Source of the DNA: a virus
DNA length: 22,472 nucleotides
IMG/VR virus record: IMGVR_UViG_3300023228_000006
Location: 1 to 22,472 of that record
Direction: 5' to 3' (one strand)
Shown: piece by piece, positions 5,952-13,896 of the stretch
Layout: each line of letters opens with the position of its first letter
How positions within the stretch are numbered: position 1 is the stretch's first letter
The notes under the pieces: model-generated
Databases searched by the model: none
Seen by the model: only the letters and a program-made list of their open reading frames with translations
Told to the model about the DNA's origin: nothing
Program-made: the position numbers and the translations under genes

Positions 5952-6281
5952 TCAGCTTGGCCACGCCGGCAGCGCCGGGATCGTGCCCGCGCCGGTGGAT
6001 ACAATGACGCGGAGCGCGGCCCTGTAAGTCTTCCACGTGTCAGGCAAGACAATTCCCGACTCGTAGCTGCGCGCGACCTGTACGTCGGAGGCGGAGAGCA
6101 ATTGCCGCGCTTGGGCTTTGAGCGCTGCCTGCGCTGCAAGCGTTGCGATAGGAACGTAAGCAGGGAACGCCGCGGCGAGCTCGGCGTCGGTTGCGTAATG
6201 ATCGAAGACGGTTTCCCCGGCCTCTTCCATGCCGGTGTCGATAGCTCTCATGCTTTGACCGCTGTTTGAGTATGCGAACAT
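5952..6281 (-). CDS. Tail fiber assembly-like protein
   Basis: The 109-residue product ends in the pattern seen in tail fiber assembly and related chaperones: a helix with ARQLLSASDVQVARSYESG, then PDTWKTYRAALRVIV, and a final WP. In that family the C-terminal helices help fold and trimerise the fiber. The gene directly follows the fiber gene, nine bases away; its AAGGAG site overlaps the fiber gene's stop. This placement supports the assignment. The N-terminal half (MFAYSNSGQSMRAID) is not distinctive. Confidence 0.62.
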   Translation of the reverse strand: MFAYSNSGQSMRAIDTGMEEAGETVFDHYATDAELAAAFPAYVPIATLAAQAALKAQARQLLSASDVQVARSYESGIVLPDTWKTYRAALRVIVSTGAGTIPALPAWPS

Positions 6282-6290
6282 GGTTTCTCC

Positions 6291-7403
6291 TTAGAGGTTG
6301 TCTTCCCACCCGAGGCAGGAGAGCACAAGCGCACTGTTGTTGCTGGCGTAATAGAGATAGAGCGATTCAAGCCCGAGCGAGAAAAGAATGTTCTCGTAGA
6401 GCGAACTAGACTGGATCATCACGGGCGGTGGATTGGTTGAACTTGACGACCCGCCGTAGCTCCCGTTCGGGGCGAAGATCACCTGGCCACCGTTGTTGCT
6501 CACGTATGCGGAAGCGGTAACCGCCACCGCAGTGGAAGGTACGAAACTGGACAGGTACACATAGGACCACGAGGGGGTAGTCGCGCTGCCCGCAGAGCCA
6601 GAGGCCATAACAGGCATGGCTGAGAGGTTTCCACCGCCGACCTTGTACTGCACCCGTCGTCCGTACTGCTGGAAGGCAAGGGGATAGGCCGTAGATGGGC
6701 CGGTGCGAATCCAGCCGACACGGGCCTTGAATGTATAGCCGCTCGGCAAAGTCGGCGAGGTTGAGGAGAGCGAGACAAGTCCGGAGACTGTTGAGCCGTT
6801 ATAGATCAGCCATACGCTGTACCAGGTGGAAGTCGCCGCAGAGCCGGTGTCGAGGCCGTTTGCTTTGCTGGCGCTGACAGAGATCGAAGCGGCCACGCTC
6901 CGAGCCGTGAAGTAGTTGTTGTTCGCGTCTTCCAGCACGAGCTCGTCGGCGGATACGCTCACGGCATAGCTGGACCCGGTTGCGGACAGGGCGAGGTTGC
7001 GAAAAGCACCGACAGTAGAAGCCCCGCTCACTACAGGATTGAGAAGCACGAAGTTTGTGCCGTCGTAAAAAACATCGCTGACCATACCGCTGACTACGCG
7101 AGCGGCGACTTTCGCGCCGTTCACGTACTGCATGAGGCTTATGGCCCCGAGGCCGGAGACGTTCAACGTGTTTGAGCCTGTCGTTCCGGCGGCATTGAAG
7201 GTCACGCTGAACCGCTGGTTGACGGCGTAGGCCGTGAGCGCCGGTGCGGGAGTCAAGGTGAACGCAGGGGCAGCGCCGCCCGTTGTGAAGGCGGTAGCGC
7301 CTTGGCCCTGCATATCGCTGTAAATCTGGGCAAAGGCAGAGTTGACGCAGGTGCGCATTGTGAGGCCCGAGACGCCCGCTGCGATGGAAGGAACAACGCT
7401 CAT
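6291..7403 (-). CDS. Tail fiber / receptor-binding protein candidate
   Basis: This 370-residue protein is rich in Ser, Thr, Gly, Ala and Tyr and has the beta-rich texture of fibers. Residues about 50-125 (AYAVNQRFSVTFNAAGTTG, then SLMQYVNGAKV and DVFYDGTNFVLLNP) follow a pattern common in phage fiber N-terminal domains. The remaining two thirds contain many aromatic and Ser-rich beta strands and probably hold the exposed binding region. The gene is preceded by the tail-tip gene (one base between them) and followed by the assembly-like gene, a normal late order. The receptor cannot be predicted. Confidence 0.72.
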   Translation of the reverse strand: MSVVPSIAAGVSGLTMRTCVNSAFAQIYSDMQGQGATAFTTGGAAPAFTLTPAPALTAYAVNQRFSVTFNAAGTTGSNTLNVSGLGAISLMQYVNGAKVAARVVSGMVSDVFYDGTNFVLLNPVVSGASTVGAFRNLALSATGSSYAVSVSADELVLEDANNNYFTARSVAASISVSASKANGLDTGSAATSTWYSVWLIYNGSTVSGLVSLSSTSPTLPSGYTFKARVGWIRTGPSTAYPLAFQQYGRRVQYKVGGGNLSAMPVMASGSAGSATTPSWSYVYLSSFVPSTAVAVTASAYVSNNGGQVIFAPNGSYGGSSSSTNPPPVMIQSSSLYENILFSLGLESLYLYYASNNSALVLSCLGWEDNL

Positions 7404-7404
7404 A

Positions 7405-10326
7405 TCAATACCCCTGTGCGATTAGGTCGATGGTTCGGGCGACGTTCACGCCGCCGTTGCTGATGTGTCCGGTGACGCTAGACGCCGAGATGCTGTCACG
7501 AATCCAGATGTCCCCGGCTTGCGCGTTGTGGATAGTGGTCTGAATGTTCGGCTGGATCTGGAAGGCTGGACTGAATGTGGCCGTTACGCCGCCCGTACCA
7601 ACCGATAGGCTCGTGAACCGTTGAATTCTGTCGGGCATATCGACAGTCCAAGAGAAGGCGGCGGCGAACGGCATCGCTGTTGGGTCTGTGCTCGTGAACT
7701 GGAGGCCCACTTGGAATATCCGGCCAAAGTAGACGCCCGGCACTAGGGCTTGCCAAGGCCCGAAGACTCCGTTATTCCCCGCCACGGAGATCATCGGCTT
7801 CACGGTAGCTAGACCCGTCGCGTCACCGTCCACGTTGTCAAATGTGTCGACATTGGCAATGTTGTCAAAAATGATCGTGCTGCGGCTTCCCGCGGCTGAA
7901 AGCGTGAAAGTCACCCCGCAAGCCTGGGCTGTGCCGATGTCAACGATGTTCCCCGCCGGGCATTGATAGAAGCCGGAGAGTGACCCGCCGGATAACTCCA
8001 GCAGACCGGAAACGATGGCGACCCCGCCGGTCTTTGTCCCTGACCATCCGCCGCCCGACTCGTTTCGCGTGGCGACAACATTGGCGACAAGCCCGGTACC
8101 GGACACTGCAAGCCCAGTCGCCGGGCCGTCTGATGTGCCAAGCCGAGGCGCAACCCAGTAAGTTCCGTCGCCGCTGGCCAGCATTTCATTTGTCGAGACG
8201 ATGCCGCAGACTGAAGCCGAGGCCCATGCGCTGCCGATGCGAACCTCGTAGGAGATGCCCGCAGTCATGGCGTCCCAATGCAACCATAGGCGGTTGTCAC
8301 GGTAAACCGTCGTCAGGTTACTCACGGGGCTATTCAGCGAGGCGTTTGAAGCGATGGTGCAGCTATAGGCGGTCAAGTTCGAAATGTTCTGAACGCCGCC
8401 GCCCAGTAGGTTGTAGCTCTGGAGTTTGAAGTAGAGCGTCCCGATACGCGTCGGCGCCAGGTCAACAGTCAGGCACGCATCGTCAAAGCGCACGAAGCTT
8501 GCGCCGGACGCGTGCGCAGAGATCGGCGTACCGTAGCACCCGCGGATGAGGTTCGTCAGGTTGTACTTCCCGGTTCCAGTGAGCGTCGCTGTCTGGAACG
8601 CGATAAGCTCAGAATCTACCCAGCACAGCGTAAGGAGATCGGTAAGCGATGCAGCCGAGACGCTTTGAAGTTGGAGCGTGCTATCGGCTAGTTGCACGCT
8701 GAGAGTGTTCACCGTGTCCGATGGATTGCCGGCTGGCAACGCGGCGGTTAATGTGCCGTGGCGCGCCGCGCTGCCAATCTTCCCGATTGGCTGAGTACCA
8801 TAGCTTGCTCCATCCTCGGACATCCACACGTAGCAGCCCCCCCAGTTAGAACCACCAGAAGTCGCGAGGGCAAGCTGATTATCTCCACCCGAGTACTGCG
8901 CCGGAACTTGGAATATCGTCGGCGCGTTGGCGTTCCCTGGGTCGGTATTCGGGATGGTCCCTGCAGAGGTCTGTGTCGCGTAGAGCGCGGCGGTCCCGAC
9001 CCCAAAGGGCCAGTCCTCGGCCGTAATTGTGAGGCCGTCTTCCTCGCTCGTCTCGTCGGGCATATCTACTGAGATGATGCGTACAATTCTCAACGACAGG
9101 CCGGAAATGGCGTCCGTCAGGGTCACCAGATCCATCGGTTCGAGCAGAATGTACTTCCAGCCCACCTTGAACGTGTAGGTATTGCGGACAAAGACGTTCA
9201 GCTGTGCCTTAATCGCGCTGATTTGCTGCGCATGAGCGGCCCGCGTGATGAGATGCAGGGTGAGCGGAGAATCCTGTTTAAGGCCATTCAGAGACACGTC
9301 TGAAGGTTCTGGACTGTCAGTAACGCTCACGTTGTAGCTGTTCGTCCGGTCCCACCATTCCACCGGCACATCGTTCTTGATGTCCTGCGTACTTGACCGC
9401 TGAGTGCTGATAGGATCGTTGCCGGTTGGCTTCCCGTCCTTGCCTATGACCCCCAGGAAGTCGTCAAAGGTCAAGTTGTAGAGCGGCGTGGTATTCGGTG
9501 TGTAGGTAACGCCGTTGGCGGTAATGGGCGTGTCGCCATAGGGAACGATCTTGAGTTGCATCCCCGTCGTACCGGCTGACCAGACGATCTCAGAATTAGT
9601 CGCGTCAAGGATCTGCTGGATGCAGGTTGCCGCATCGCTCTGGTCAGTGAAAGCCGGGCTGATAGCAAAGCCACAGGCGGTGCAATAGGTTTGGAAGCTG
9701 GCCGCGCCTGTCACCATGTCCGCGATGCGCGCCGCTAGGAATGTCGCCCCGTAGTAGGGATTCGTGAGCACGTCGAACACGACGGCCGAGGGCTTGGCGT
9801 CATACGACCCCGGCCAATTCGGGTCTGCCTCGGTTCCGAGGAGAGCCTGGACCTCAAAGTTATAGTTCGGCGGTGCACCATCGGAGCCAAGGGCAACTTG
9901 AAGGCCGGCAATATAAGCCGTTCCGCTATAACCGAGCGCCCGGCTGGGCCATTTACTCAGCCATGGCCCCCAGGGCGCTTGCGGCCTTGCGCCGGTCATG
10001 AGCGAGAGGCCGTAATAGGCCAGCGTGTAGCAGTCCTTATTTTGCCAAACCCGCTGAACCCCGACTATTCCGCTGGCGCCACCCTCACAGAGGGCAAGAA
10101 TCAAGTCAGACCAGTAGTTATAGCCGGTCACGCCGCCGCCGCCCTTGCCGCCCGACGTTGTCGCCTGAGAGGTGAAGCCAGCCCAGTCGATCATGTTACT
10201 GGCAACCAGCGTGCAGCCGTAGACGAGCGCCTTGGGCTTGCCGTACATCGAGGTCGAAACCTGAACAGACGCCAGCTTGACCGGTGTTTGCGCGTTCGAA
10301 GACCCGCCTCCCATTAAGCCGCTCAT
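7405..10326 (-). CDS. Tail tip / host-specificity protein (GTA gp15-like, lambda J-like role)
   Basis: The 973-residue protein starts with a Gly/Ser-rich segment and a tail-tip module. Residues about 280-445 (TFDDFLGVIGKDG through ITAEDWPFGVG) resemble the Phage-tail_3-type domain of host-specificity proteins. Residues about 565-620 (CWVDSELIAFQTA, YNLTNLIRGCYGT, HASGASFVRFDD) fit the beta module shared with gene transfer agent tail-tip proteins. A fibronectin-III-like segment lies at about 663-700 (VSNLTTVYRDNRLWLHWDA, SYEVRIG), and a distal region of beta strands follows. It lacks the very long N-terminal TIM-barrel part of the GTA protein. Its start overlaps the NlpC/P60 stop as ATGA. It should form the central tail tip that meets the host surface. 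Confidence 0.82.
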   Translation of the reverse strand: MSGLMGGGSSNAQTPVKLASVQVSTSMYGKPKALVYGCTLVASNMIDWAGFTSQATTSGGKGGGGVTGYNYWSDLILALCEGGASGIVGVQRVWQNKDCYTLAYYGLSLMTGARPQAPWGPWLSKWPSRALGYSGTAYIAGLQVALGSDGAPPNYNFEVQALLGTEADPNWPGSYDAKPSAVVFDVLTNPYYGATFLAARIADMVTGAASFQTYCTACGFAISPAFTDQSDAATCIQQILDATNSEIVWSAGTTGMQLKIVPYGDTPITANGVTYTPNTTPLYNLTFDDFLGVIGKDGKPTGNDPISTQRSSTQDIKNDVPVEWWDRTNSYNVSVTDSPEPSDVSLNGLKQDSPLTLHLITRAAHAQQISAIKAQLNVFVRNTYTFKVGWKYILLEPMDLVTLTDAISGLSLRIVRIISVDMPDETSEEDGLTITAEDWPFGVGTAALYATQTSAGTIPNTDPGNANAPTIFQVPAQYSGGDNQLALATSGGSNWGGCYVWMSEDGASYGTQPIGKIGSAARHGTLTAALPAGNPSDTVNTLSVQLADSTLQLQSVSAASLTDLLTLCWVDSELIAFQTATLTGTGKYNLTNLIRGCYGTPISAHASGASFVRFDDACLTVDLAPTRIGTLYFKLQSYNLLGGGVQNISNLTAYSCTIASNASLNSPVSNLTTVYRDNRLWLHWDAMTAGISYEVRIGSAWASASVCGIVSTNEMLASGDGTYWVAPRLGTSDGPATGLAVSGTGLVANVVATRNESGGGWSGTKTGGVAIVSGLLELSGGSLSGFYQCPAGNIVDIGTAQACGVTFTLSAAGSRSTIIFDNIANVDTFDNVDGDATGLATVKPMISVAGNNGVFGPWQALVPGVYFGRIFQVGLQFTSTDPTAMPFAAAFSWTVDMPDRIQRFTSLSVGTGGVTATFSPAFQIQPNIQTTIHNAQAGDIWIRDSISASSVTGHISNGGVNVARTIDLIAQGY

Positions 10327-10781
10327 TCGGGCCTCGCTTTCGCCCAGGGCGACCAGATGCCTACGAACCGATCGGCAAGGTCACAATTTGAAACGGCGTC
10401 GTCGAGAATCACCATGCCAGCCTGTTTGAAGCTGTGAATGATGGCCGGCCATTCAACGACGATGGCTCCATGCGCCGGGTTGCGCCCGAACTGGAACATT
10501 GCGATGTCGCCCGGTTGAGCCGGGCCGTCGATCTTGGCCGCGAACTGCTCAACGATATTGAGGTAAACCGGCTCGTCTTGATGGAGAAACCAGTCGGCAA
10601 CATATTCGCCAGGATCAACGTGGGGAAGAACCCCGGCGCGCTCGTAAACCTCAGCAAGGATCATGCCGCAATCCACACCAGCGCCCTTGATGCGCGCATG
10701 GTGATGGTATGGAGTCCCAACCCAAGACCGGGCCTCCTCGACGACGGCCTCACGCTGCAACATCTCATCAAGCGCGGTCAT
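10323..10781 (-). CDS. NlpC/P60-family tail assembly peptidase
   Basis: At 152 residues it is a single NlpC/P60 cysteine peptidase domain. The nucleophile is C38 in GVDCGMIL, the catalytic His is H104 in AHGAIVV, and H116 in IIHSF can serve as the third polar residue. PGDIAMFQFGRNP (90-102) is the usual strand before the active-site His. In siphophages and gene transfer agents this protein sits in the tail tip, helps tail assembly (lambda K role) and may trim peptidoglycan at DNA entry. It is coupled by ATGA overlaps to the DUF2163 gene before it and the tail-tip gene after it. Confidence 0.88.
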   Translation of the reverse strand: MTALDEMLQREAVVEEARSWVGTPYHHHARIKGAGVDCGMILAEVYERAGVLPHVDPGEYVADWFLHQDEPVYLNIVEQFAAKIDGPAQPGDIAMFQFGRNPAHGAIVVEWPAIIHSFKQAGMVILDDAVSNCDLADRFVGIWSPWAKARPE

Positions 10782-11635
10782 AGGCTGGTGCTCGTTTCTG
10801 GCACGTAGGGGAAGCCCTGATAGTTGTTCGAGTTGTTATAGGCCGCGCAAGCCGCCGCTGTGCGGGCGCAACCGGGGTAGATGGTGAAGGTGTCACCCGC
10901 CGAGGGCGTAGCGGGTAGCGGAACGGTAAAGGTGATGGCTCCGCCTGAGAGTTGGCTTACCGTCCGACGCGAGCCGGATGTTACCCCGCTCGTCATAACC
11001 ACGACCCCGAGAGCGTAGGAGCCTGTAATCGTCGTTGGAAGGCTGGAGGCTGACGGGGCCGCCCCAACCGTTCCGGCAACCGTGAGGCTCGGCAAGCTGA
11101 TTCCGCAGCCGCTATCACCAAAGCAGTTCGCGCAACCCGGCTGAAAGAGAATCCGGGGCATCTGGTACTGCAAAAGCTCGAGATCTGACTTGACGTGCAA
11201 GACAACCTGAGTCGAGGACGGATCAACGCCCGCGCAGTTGCCCTCAAACAGGACGACGGAACCCATGGACGTATCGCCGGGGTACGCGGATAAAACGCGC
11301 TCCACCCGCACCCTGGCCGCGTCAAATGCGCCGTTGATGGCCGCGAGGCTCATATTCGTTCCCATGAGTTGAGCGGAGCCGCCGCACAGCAGCGTCAAGT
11401 CCAGCGTGTCTACTTCGGTGCCCCTGGCGTTGCGGATAGCCCCGCGCTTCACGAGCGGTTGACCCCCATTGTCCAGTGATGAAGTGAACAGGAGGCTATT
11501 CAAGGTCAGAGGAATGTCCGCATTCGTCCAGCGGTAGATTCCGCCCGGTTGGAGCGTGATCGTGTAGCAGTCGGCCATGGTGAAGACGCCGCCGGTTGCC
11601 AGATACGCGATGAGTGCTGGAGTGGCGTACTTCAT
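10778..11635 (-). CDS. DUF2163 / phage BR0599-domain tail protein (GTA gp13-like)
   Basis: The 285-residue product has the DUF2163 N-terminal part (CYTITLQPGGIYRWTNADIPL, about 23-43) and the C-terminal domain ending in YPGCARTAAACAAYNNSNN and QGFPYVPE, the usual ending of the GTA-type family. A Cys cluster (PGCANCFGDSGCG, about 166-178) is also characteristic and may bind a metal; an iron-sulfur or metal site is known in the GTA hub protein. The protein would be a hub of the distal tail. ATGA overlaps join it to the DUF2460 and NlpC/P60 genes. Confidence 0.85.
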   Translation of the reverse strand: MKYATPALIAYLATGGVFTMADCYTITLQPGGIYRWTNADIPLTLNSLLFTSSLDNGGQPLVKRGAIRNARGTEVDTLDLTLLCGGSAQLMGTNMSLAAINGAFDAARVRVERVLSAYPGDTSMGSVVLFEGNCAGVDPSSTQVVLHVKSDLELLQYQMPRILFQPGCANCFGDSGCGISLPSLTVAGTVGAAPSASSLPTTITGSYALGVVVMTSGVTSGSRRTVSQLSGGAITFTVPLPATPSAGDTFTIYPGCARTAAACAAYNNSNNYQGFPYVPETSTSL

Positions 11636-12231
11636 TTGAGCGTTATCACCTTGACCGTTCCGCCGTCCCAGGCCAGTTGCATGAAGCGCTTGAAGGTCAT
11701 GGTGTCGTCGTCAAACCGGCAGATGCGGGCGAACTGGCCAGTCCAGGTGATCGGGAGGCCGTTGGCCGGGGCAGTCGTGAAGGTCACCACGCCGGTTGTT
11801 GCGTTGTAGCTCACGCCGGAAGTCTGCAAGACGCCGTTGACGTAGATCGCCGCGGACTGGATGATTCCCGCCGAATAACCCTCGTTGTCGACCAGTTGGA
11901 AGACGGTCTGCGCGCCGGTGCCAGTGCCGAACGGGCAGGCTGTTGGGCTTCCGTTCACTGGGTCGATGAAATAGAAGGAATCCCAAGCCCCGCGCATGGT
12001 GTTGAAGAAACTGGCAAGCTGCAGTAGCTCATCGGAGAGCGTCTTGGCGCTGAAACCGGCTTGGCGCACGAAGTTCAACGTCCATTCATAAGTCCACCGC
12101 GGGACGGTCCAGAAGGTAGCCCGTTGCTCTTTACCGCTGGCGCTCGTCTGGATCATCGTCGAGAACTGCGATGTGCGGTCAACCTCGATGTCCAGGCCCT
12201 TCAACGTCGATGGGAAAAGCAAGCTGCTCAT
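11632..12231 (-). CDS. DUF2460 distal tail protein (GTA gp12-like)
   Basis: The 199-residue protein opens with FPSTLKGLDIEVDRTSQFST and PRWTYEWTLNFV, the DUF2460 signature, followed by a FYFIDPVNG turn and a C-terminal beta segment (ARICRFDDDTMTFKRF). Family members form the distal tail ring that joins the tail tube to the tip. It is the first of four tail-tip genes that overlap by ATGA, but the tape measure gene that should come directly before it is separated by about 1.7 kb of cargo genes. Confidence 0.87.
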   Translation of the reverse strand: MSSLLFPSTLKGLDIEVDRTSQFSTMIQTSASGKEQRATFWTVPRWTYEWTLNFVRQAGFSAKTLSDELLQLASFFNTMRGAWDSFYFIDPVNGSPTACPFGTGTGAQTVFQLVDNEGYSAGIIQSAAIYVNGVLQTSGVSYNATTGVVTFTTAPANGLPITWTGQFARICRFDDDTMTFKRFMQLAWDGGTVKVITLK

Positions 12232-12269
12232 GCGCCGTCCTCGGGTGTTCCGCGTCGAACAAAAGCTAC

Positions 12270-12295
12270 ATACTGTTGCATTTCAGACACAGTAT
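12270..12295. promoter_or_regulatory. Perfect inverted repeat upstream of the tail-tip operon (candidate operator)
   Basis: ATACTGT and ACAGTAT form a 7-bp perfect inverted repeat with a 12-base spacer, in the 182-base divergent gap. On the - strand the right arm overlaps TATACT, a possible -10 for restarting transcription into DUF2460, but no good -35 is seen. No T-run makes it a terminator. It may be an operator or a regulator site. Confidence 0.35.
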
Positions 12296-12366
12296 AGAGC
12301 CGAATCGGGGCAAAAAGCCGGCCCCGGAGGCTCTGAAATGAGAAATCGAGAAAGTCGCAATTTTGT

Positions 12367-12407
12367 TTACATTTCCTCTTGACTTTGTAAGCAATAATGA
12401 TTACATT
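12367..12407 (+). promoter_or_regulatory. hicAB promoter with candidate HicB operator
   Basis: TTGACT (12379-12384), a 17-base spacer and TACATT (12402-12407) make a good sigma70-type promoter. The spacer and -10 carry the inverted pair TGTAA (12386-12390) and TTACA (12401-12405), and TTACATT occurs twice (12367-12373 and 12401-12407). These repeats suit autoregulation by the DNA-binding HicB antitoxin. Transcription would start almost at the hicA ATG. Confidence 0.6.
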
Positions 12408-12413
12408 AGATAC

Positions 12414-12590
12414 ATGAAGAGCAGCGAGTTCAAGCGGTGGCTGACAGCACAGGGGGCAACATTCGAGGGCGCGAAAGGCTCCCATCTGAAGGTGAAACTG
12501 AACGGCAAAACATCCTTCCTGCCGATGCACTCCAAAGAACTCAAGACCGGCCTGGTCGAAGGCATCAAAAAACAGCTAGGGTTGAAATAG
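12414..12590 (+). CDS. hicA: HicA toxin (mRNA interferase)
   Basis: The 58-residue protein is a typical HicA: a short helix (SSEFKRWLTAQGA), then the double-stranded-RNA-binding-like beta strands with the catalytic His in KGSHLKV (H24), and the closing FLPMHSKELKTGLVEGIKKQLGL. HicA proteins cleave mRNA and stop growth unless neutralised by HicB. ATG 12414 is chosen because family members begin at MKSSEF; the open frame further upstream is promoter DNA. No ribosome site precedes this ATG and the -10 is only six bases away, so the mRNA may be leaderless. The antitoxin gene follows after eight bases. Confidence 0.92.
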   Translation: MKSSEFKRWLTAQGATFEGAKGSHLKVKLNGKTSFLPMHSKELKTGLVEGIKKQLGLK

Positions 12591-12598
12591 GAGGATTC

Positions 12599-13018
12599 AT
12601 GTTGCGCTATCCAGCACATCTCGAACCACAGAAGGAAGGCGGGTACGTCGTCACCTTCCCCGATATTCCCGAGGCAATCACCCAGGGCGAAGACGTTGAA
12701 GATGCTCTACACCACGCCGCCGACGTTCTGGAATCGGCCTTGGATTACTACATCGAGGAGGGCCTTACGATCCCCGCGCCCTCCAAACTCAAGCGCGGCC
12801 AGCACGTAGTTGAACTGCCAGCCAGCTACGCGGCGAAGATCCTGCTCTTGAACGAAATGGCAACACAGAAGGTCAGACCGGCAGAACTGGCGCGGCGCAT
12901 GAAGGTCACCCGGCAGGAAGTCAACCGGCTCGTGGACTGGCGCCACGCGTCGAAGATCGACGGGATCGCCGGCGCGCTCAAGGCGCTGGGCAAGACTATG
13001 GAGATTAGGGCGGTTTAG
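12599..13018 (+). CDS. hicB: HicB antitoxin with HTH domain
   Basis: The 139-residue partner of HicA has the HicB-like N-terminal fold (RYPAHLEPQKEGGYVVTFPDIPEAITQGED, about 3-32, then DALHHAADVLESALDYYIEEG) that masks the toxin. Its C-terminal DNA-binding part (about 84-125) contains PAELARRMKVTRQEVNRLVD, a helix-turn-helix of Xre type rather than ribbon-helix-helix. AGGAGG lies four bases before ATG 12599, far stronger than the hicA start, so antitoxin synthesis should exceed toxin synthesis. The pair could aid phage or prophage maintenance or exclude other phages. Confidence 0.9.
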   Translation: MLRYPAHLEPQKEGGYVVTFPDIPEAITQGEDVEDALHHAADVLESALDYYIEEGLTIPAPSKLKRGQHVVELPASYAAKILLLNEMATQKVRPAELARRMKVTRQEVNRLVDWRHASKIDGIAGALKALGKTMEIRAV

Positions 13019-13269
13019 TTGGGCTTGCGGTCGGGGTCTTCTGGGTCGTGGCTTCCCAGGCGCGCATCGCGCAATCGGAGCGTCCTTGCACTTGCAGAAC
13101 GGTCAGAGGTAATGCGCCTTTCCTCTTTGAACTCCTTGATTAGGGACGCTGGGCACTCCATAGCCTGAAGGCAAGCAGCAATCGAGGTTCGCACGTCTTC
13201 GAGCTCTCTGAGAAGTTCTTTTTCGCGGGCCATCAGGCGGCTTCTAGTAACCGCGTATTTGGGTGGCAT
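13015..13269 (-). CDS. Small charged helical hypothetical protein
   Basis: An 84-residue product from ATG 13269 (ATG 13323 would add 18 residues; neither start has a clear ribosome site). It is highly charged, with a predicted coiled coil (SRLMAREKELLRELEDVRTSIAACL) and an Arg/Asp-rich tail (RLRDARLGSHDPEDPDRKP). It is not recognised. Its stop overlaps the hicB stop on the opposite strand. It runs in the late-gene direction, so it may be cargo read from the late transcript. Upstream open frame to 13626 is rejected because it is antisense to the secreted protein gene. Confidence 0.5.
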   Translation of the reverse strand: MPPKYAVTRSRLMAREKELLRELEDVRTSIAACLQAMECPASLIKEFKEERRITSDRSASARTLRLRDARLGSHDPEDPDRKPN

Positions 13270-13420
13270 GGGGTCATTTTGCGCCAAAACGCCCGCTTTT
13301 TGCAAATGCGGTATGGGTTGCATCTTGTTGTATGGGTTGGTGTTTTGTGCGCGAAACTGAGGCGAAAGGTTGACGCGCTGGCGGGTTGTGCTGTGAAGTA
13401 GGGGTGTAAGGAGTACGACC

Positions 13421-13888
13421 ATGAAAGCGTTCGCTGCTGTTGTGTTGCTGATTTTTTCTGCTAGTTTGACGTTTGCCCAGAACAGTGCTTGGGAATACAG
13501 TGTTGATAAGAACGCGATGGAAACCAACAGAAGTACCGAGTTTGCAATGACGTACGGCGGAAATACAACCCTTGTGGTCCGCTGCAAAACCAGGTGCGAA
13601 GTGTATTTGAAATTAAAAGGCAACATCTTTGAGGATCAGACTTCAGTCCGAGTAAAGTTCAACTCTTCAACGCCGAAACGCTTTTCGGTTTCAAGGGGAG
13701 AGGGGTCGGACTCTCTATTCTTTACTCAGCCTATAGAGTTCCTTCGTGCCGTTCGGGATAACGGGGGATACGTCGTCATCGAATACTCCCCATACGAGAA
13801 AATACCTGACACTGACACACTGCGGGTGTGGAACTTGCCGCCCACAATACTGGCGCGGTTGAGCGGGAAGCGACTAGCCTTAAAATAG
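13421..13888 (+). CDS. Secreted VasI/VMAP-like protein (cargo gene)
   Basis: The 155-residue product has a clear signal peptide (KAFAAVVLLIFSASLTFA, cleavage near residue 19-20). The mature part follows the pattern of the VasI/VMAP-like family found with type VI secretion loci and elsewhere: an early W, SVDKNAMETN, a LVVRCKTRCEVYLKL strand pair, SVRVKF, LFFTQPIEFLRAV, then VVIEYSPYEK and a final LPPTILARL helix. Function of the family is not defined; this copy has no secretion genes around it. AAGGAG lies seven bases before the ATG. A hand count of 13441-13560 gives 55 G/C in 120 bases, visibly lower than its neighbours, which suggests separate acquisition. It ends eight bases from the tape measure stop. 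Confidence 0.65.
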   Translation: MKAFAAVVLLIFSASLTFAQNSAWEYSVDKNAMETNRSTEFAMTYGGNTTLVVRCKTRCEVYLKLKGNIFEDQTSVRVKFNSSTPKRFSVSRGEGSDSLFFTQPIEFLRAVRDNGGYVVIEYSPYEKIPDTDTLRVWNLPPTILARLSGKRLALK

Positions 13889-13896
13889 CTGCTCGT

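Noticed and set aside
9898-10317. 139-codon + strand open frame opposite the tail-tip gene
   Set aside because: Antisense shadow; the - strand protein has recognisable tail-tip modules throughout.
13370-13398. Promoter for the secreted-protein gene
   Set aside because: TTGACG at 13370-13375 is a fair -35, but the bases 16-17 positions downstream do not resemble a -10.
13270-13626. N-terminal extension of the small - strand gene, with a membrane-like segment
   Set aside because: It is antisense to the start and signal-peptide region of the convincing + strand gene at 13421-13888, and the better starts are at 13269 or 13323.
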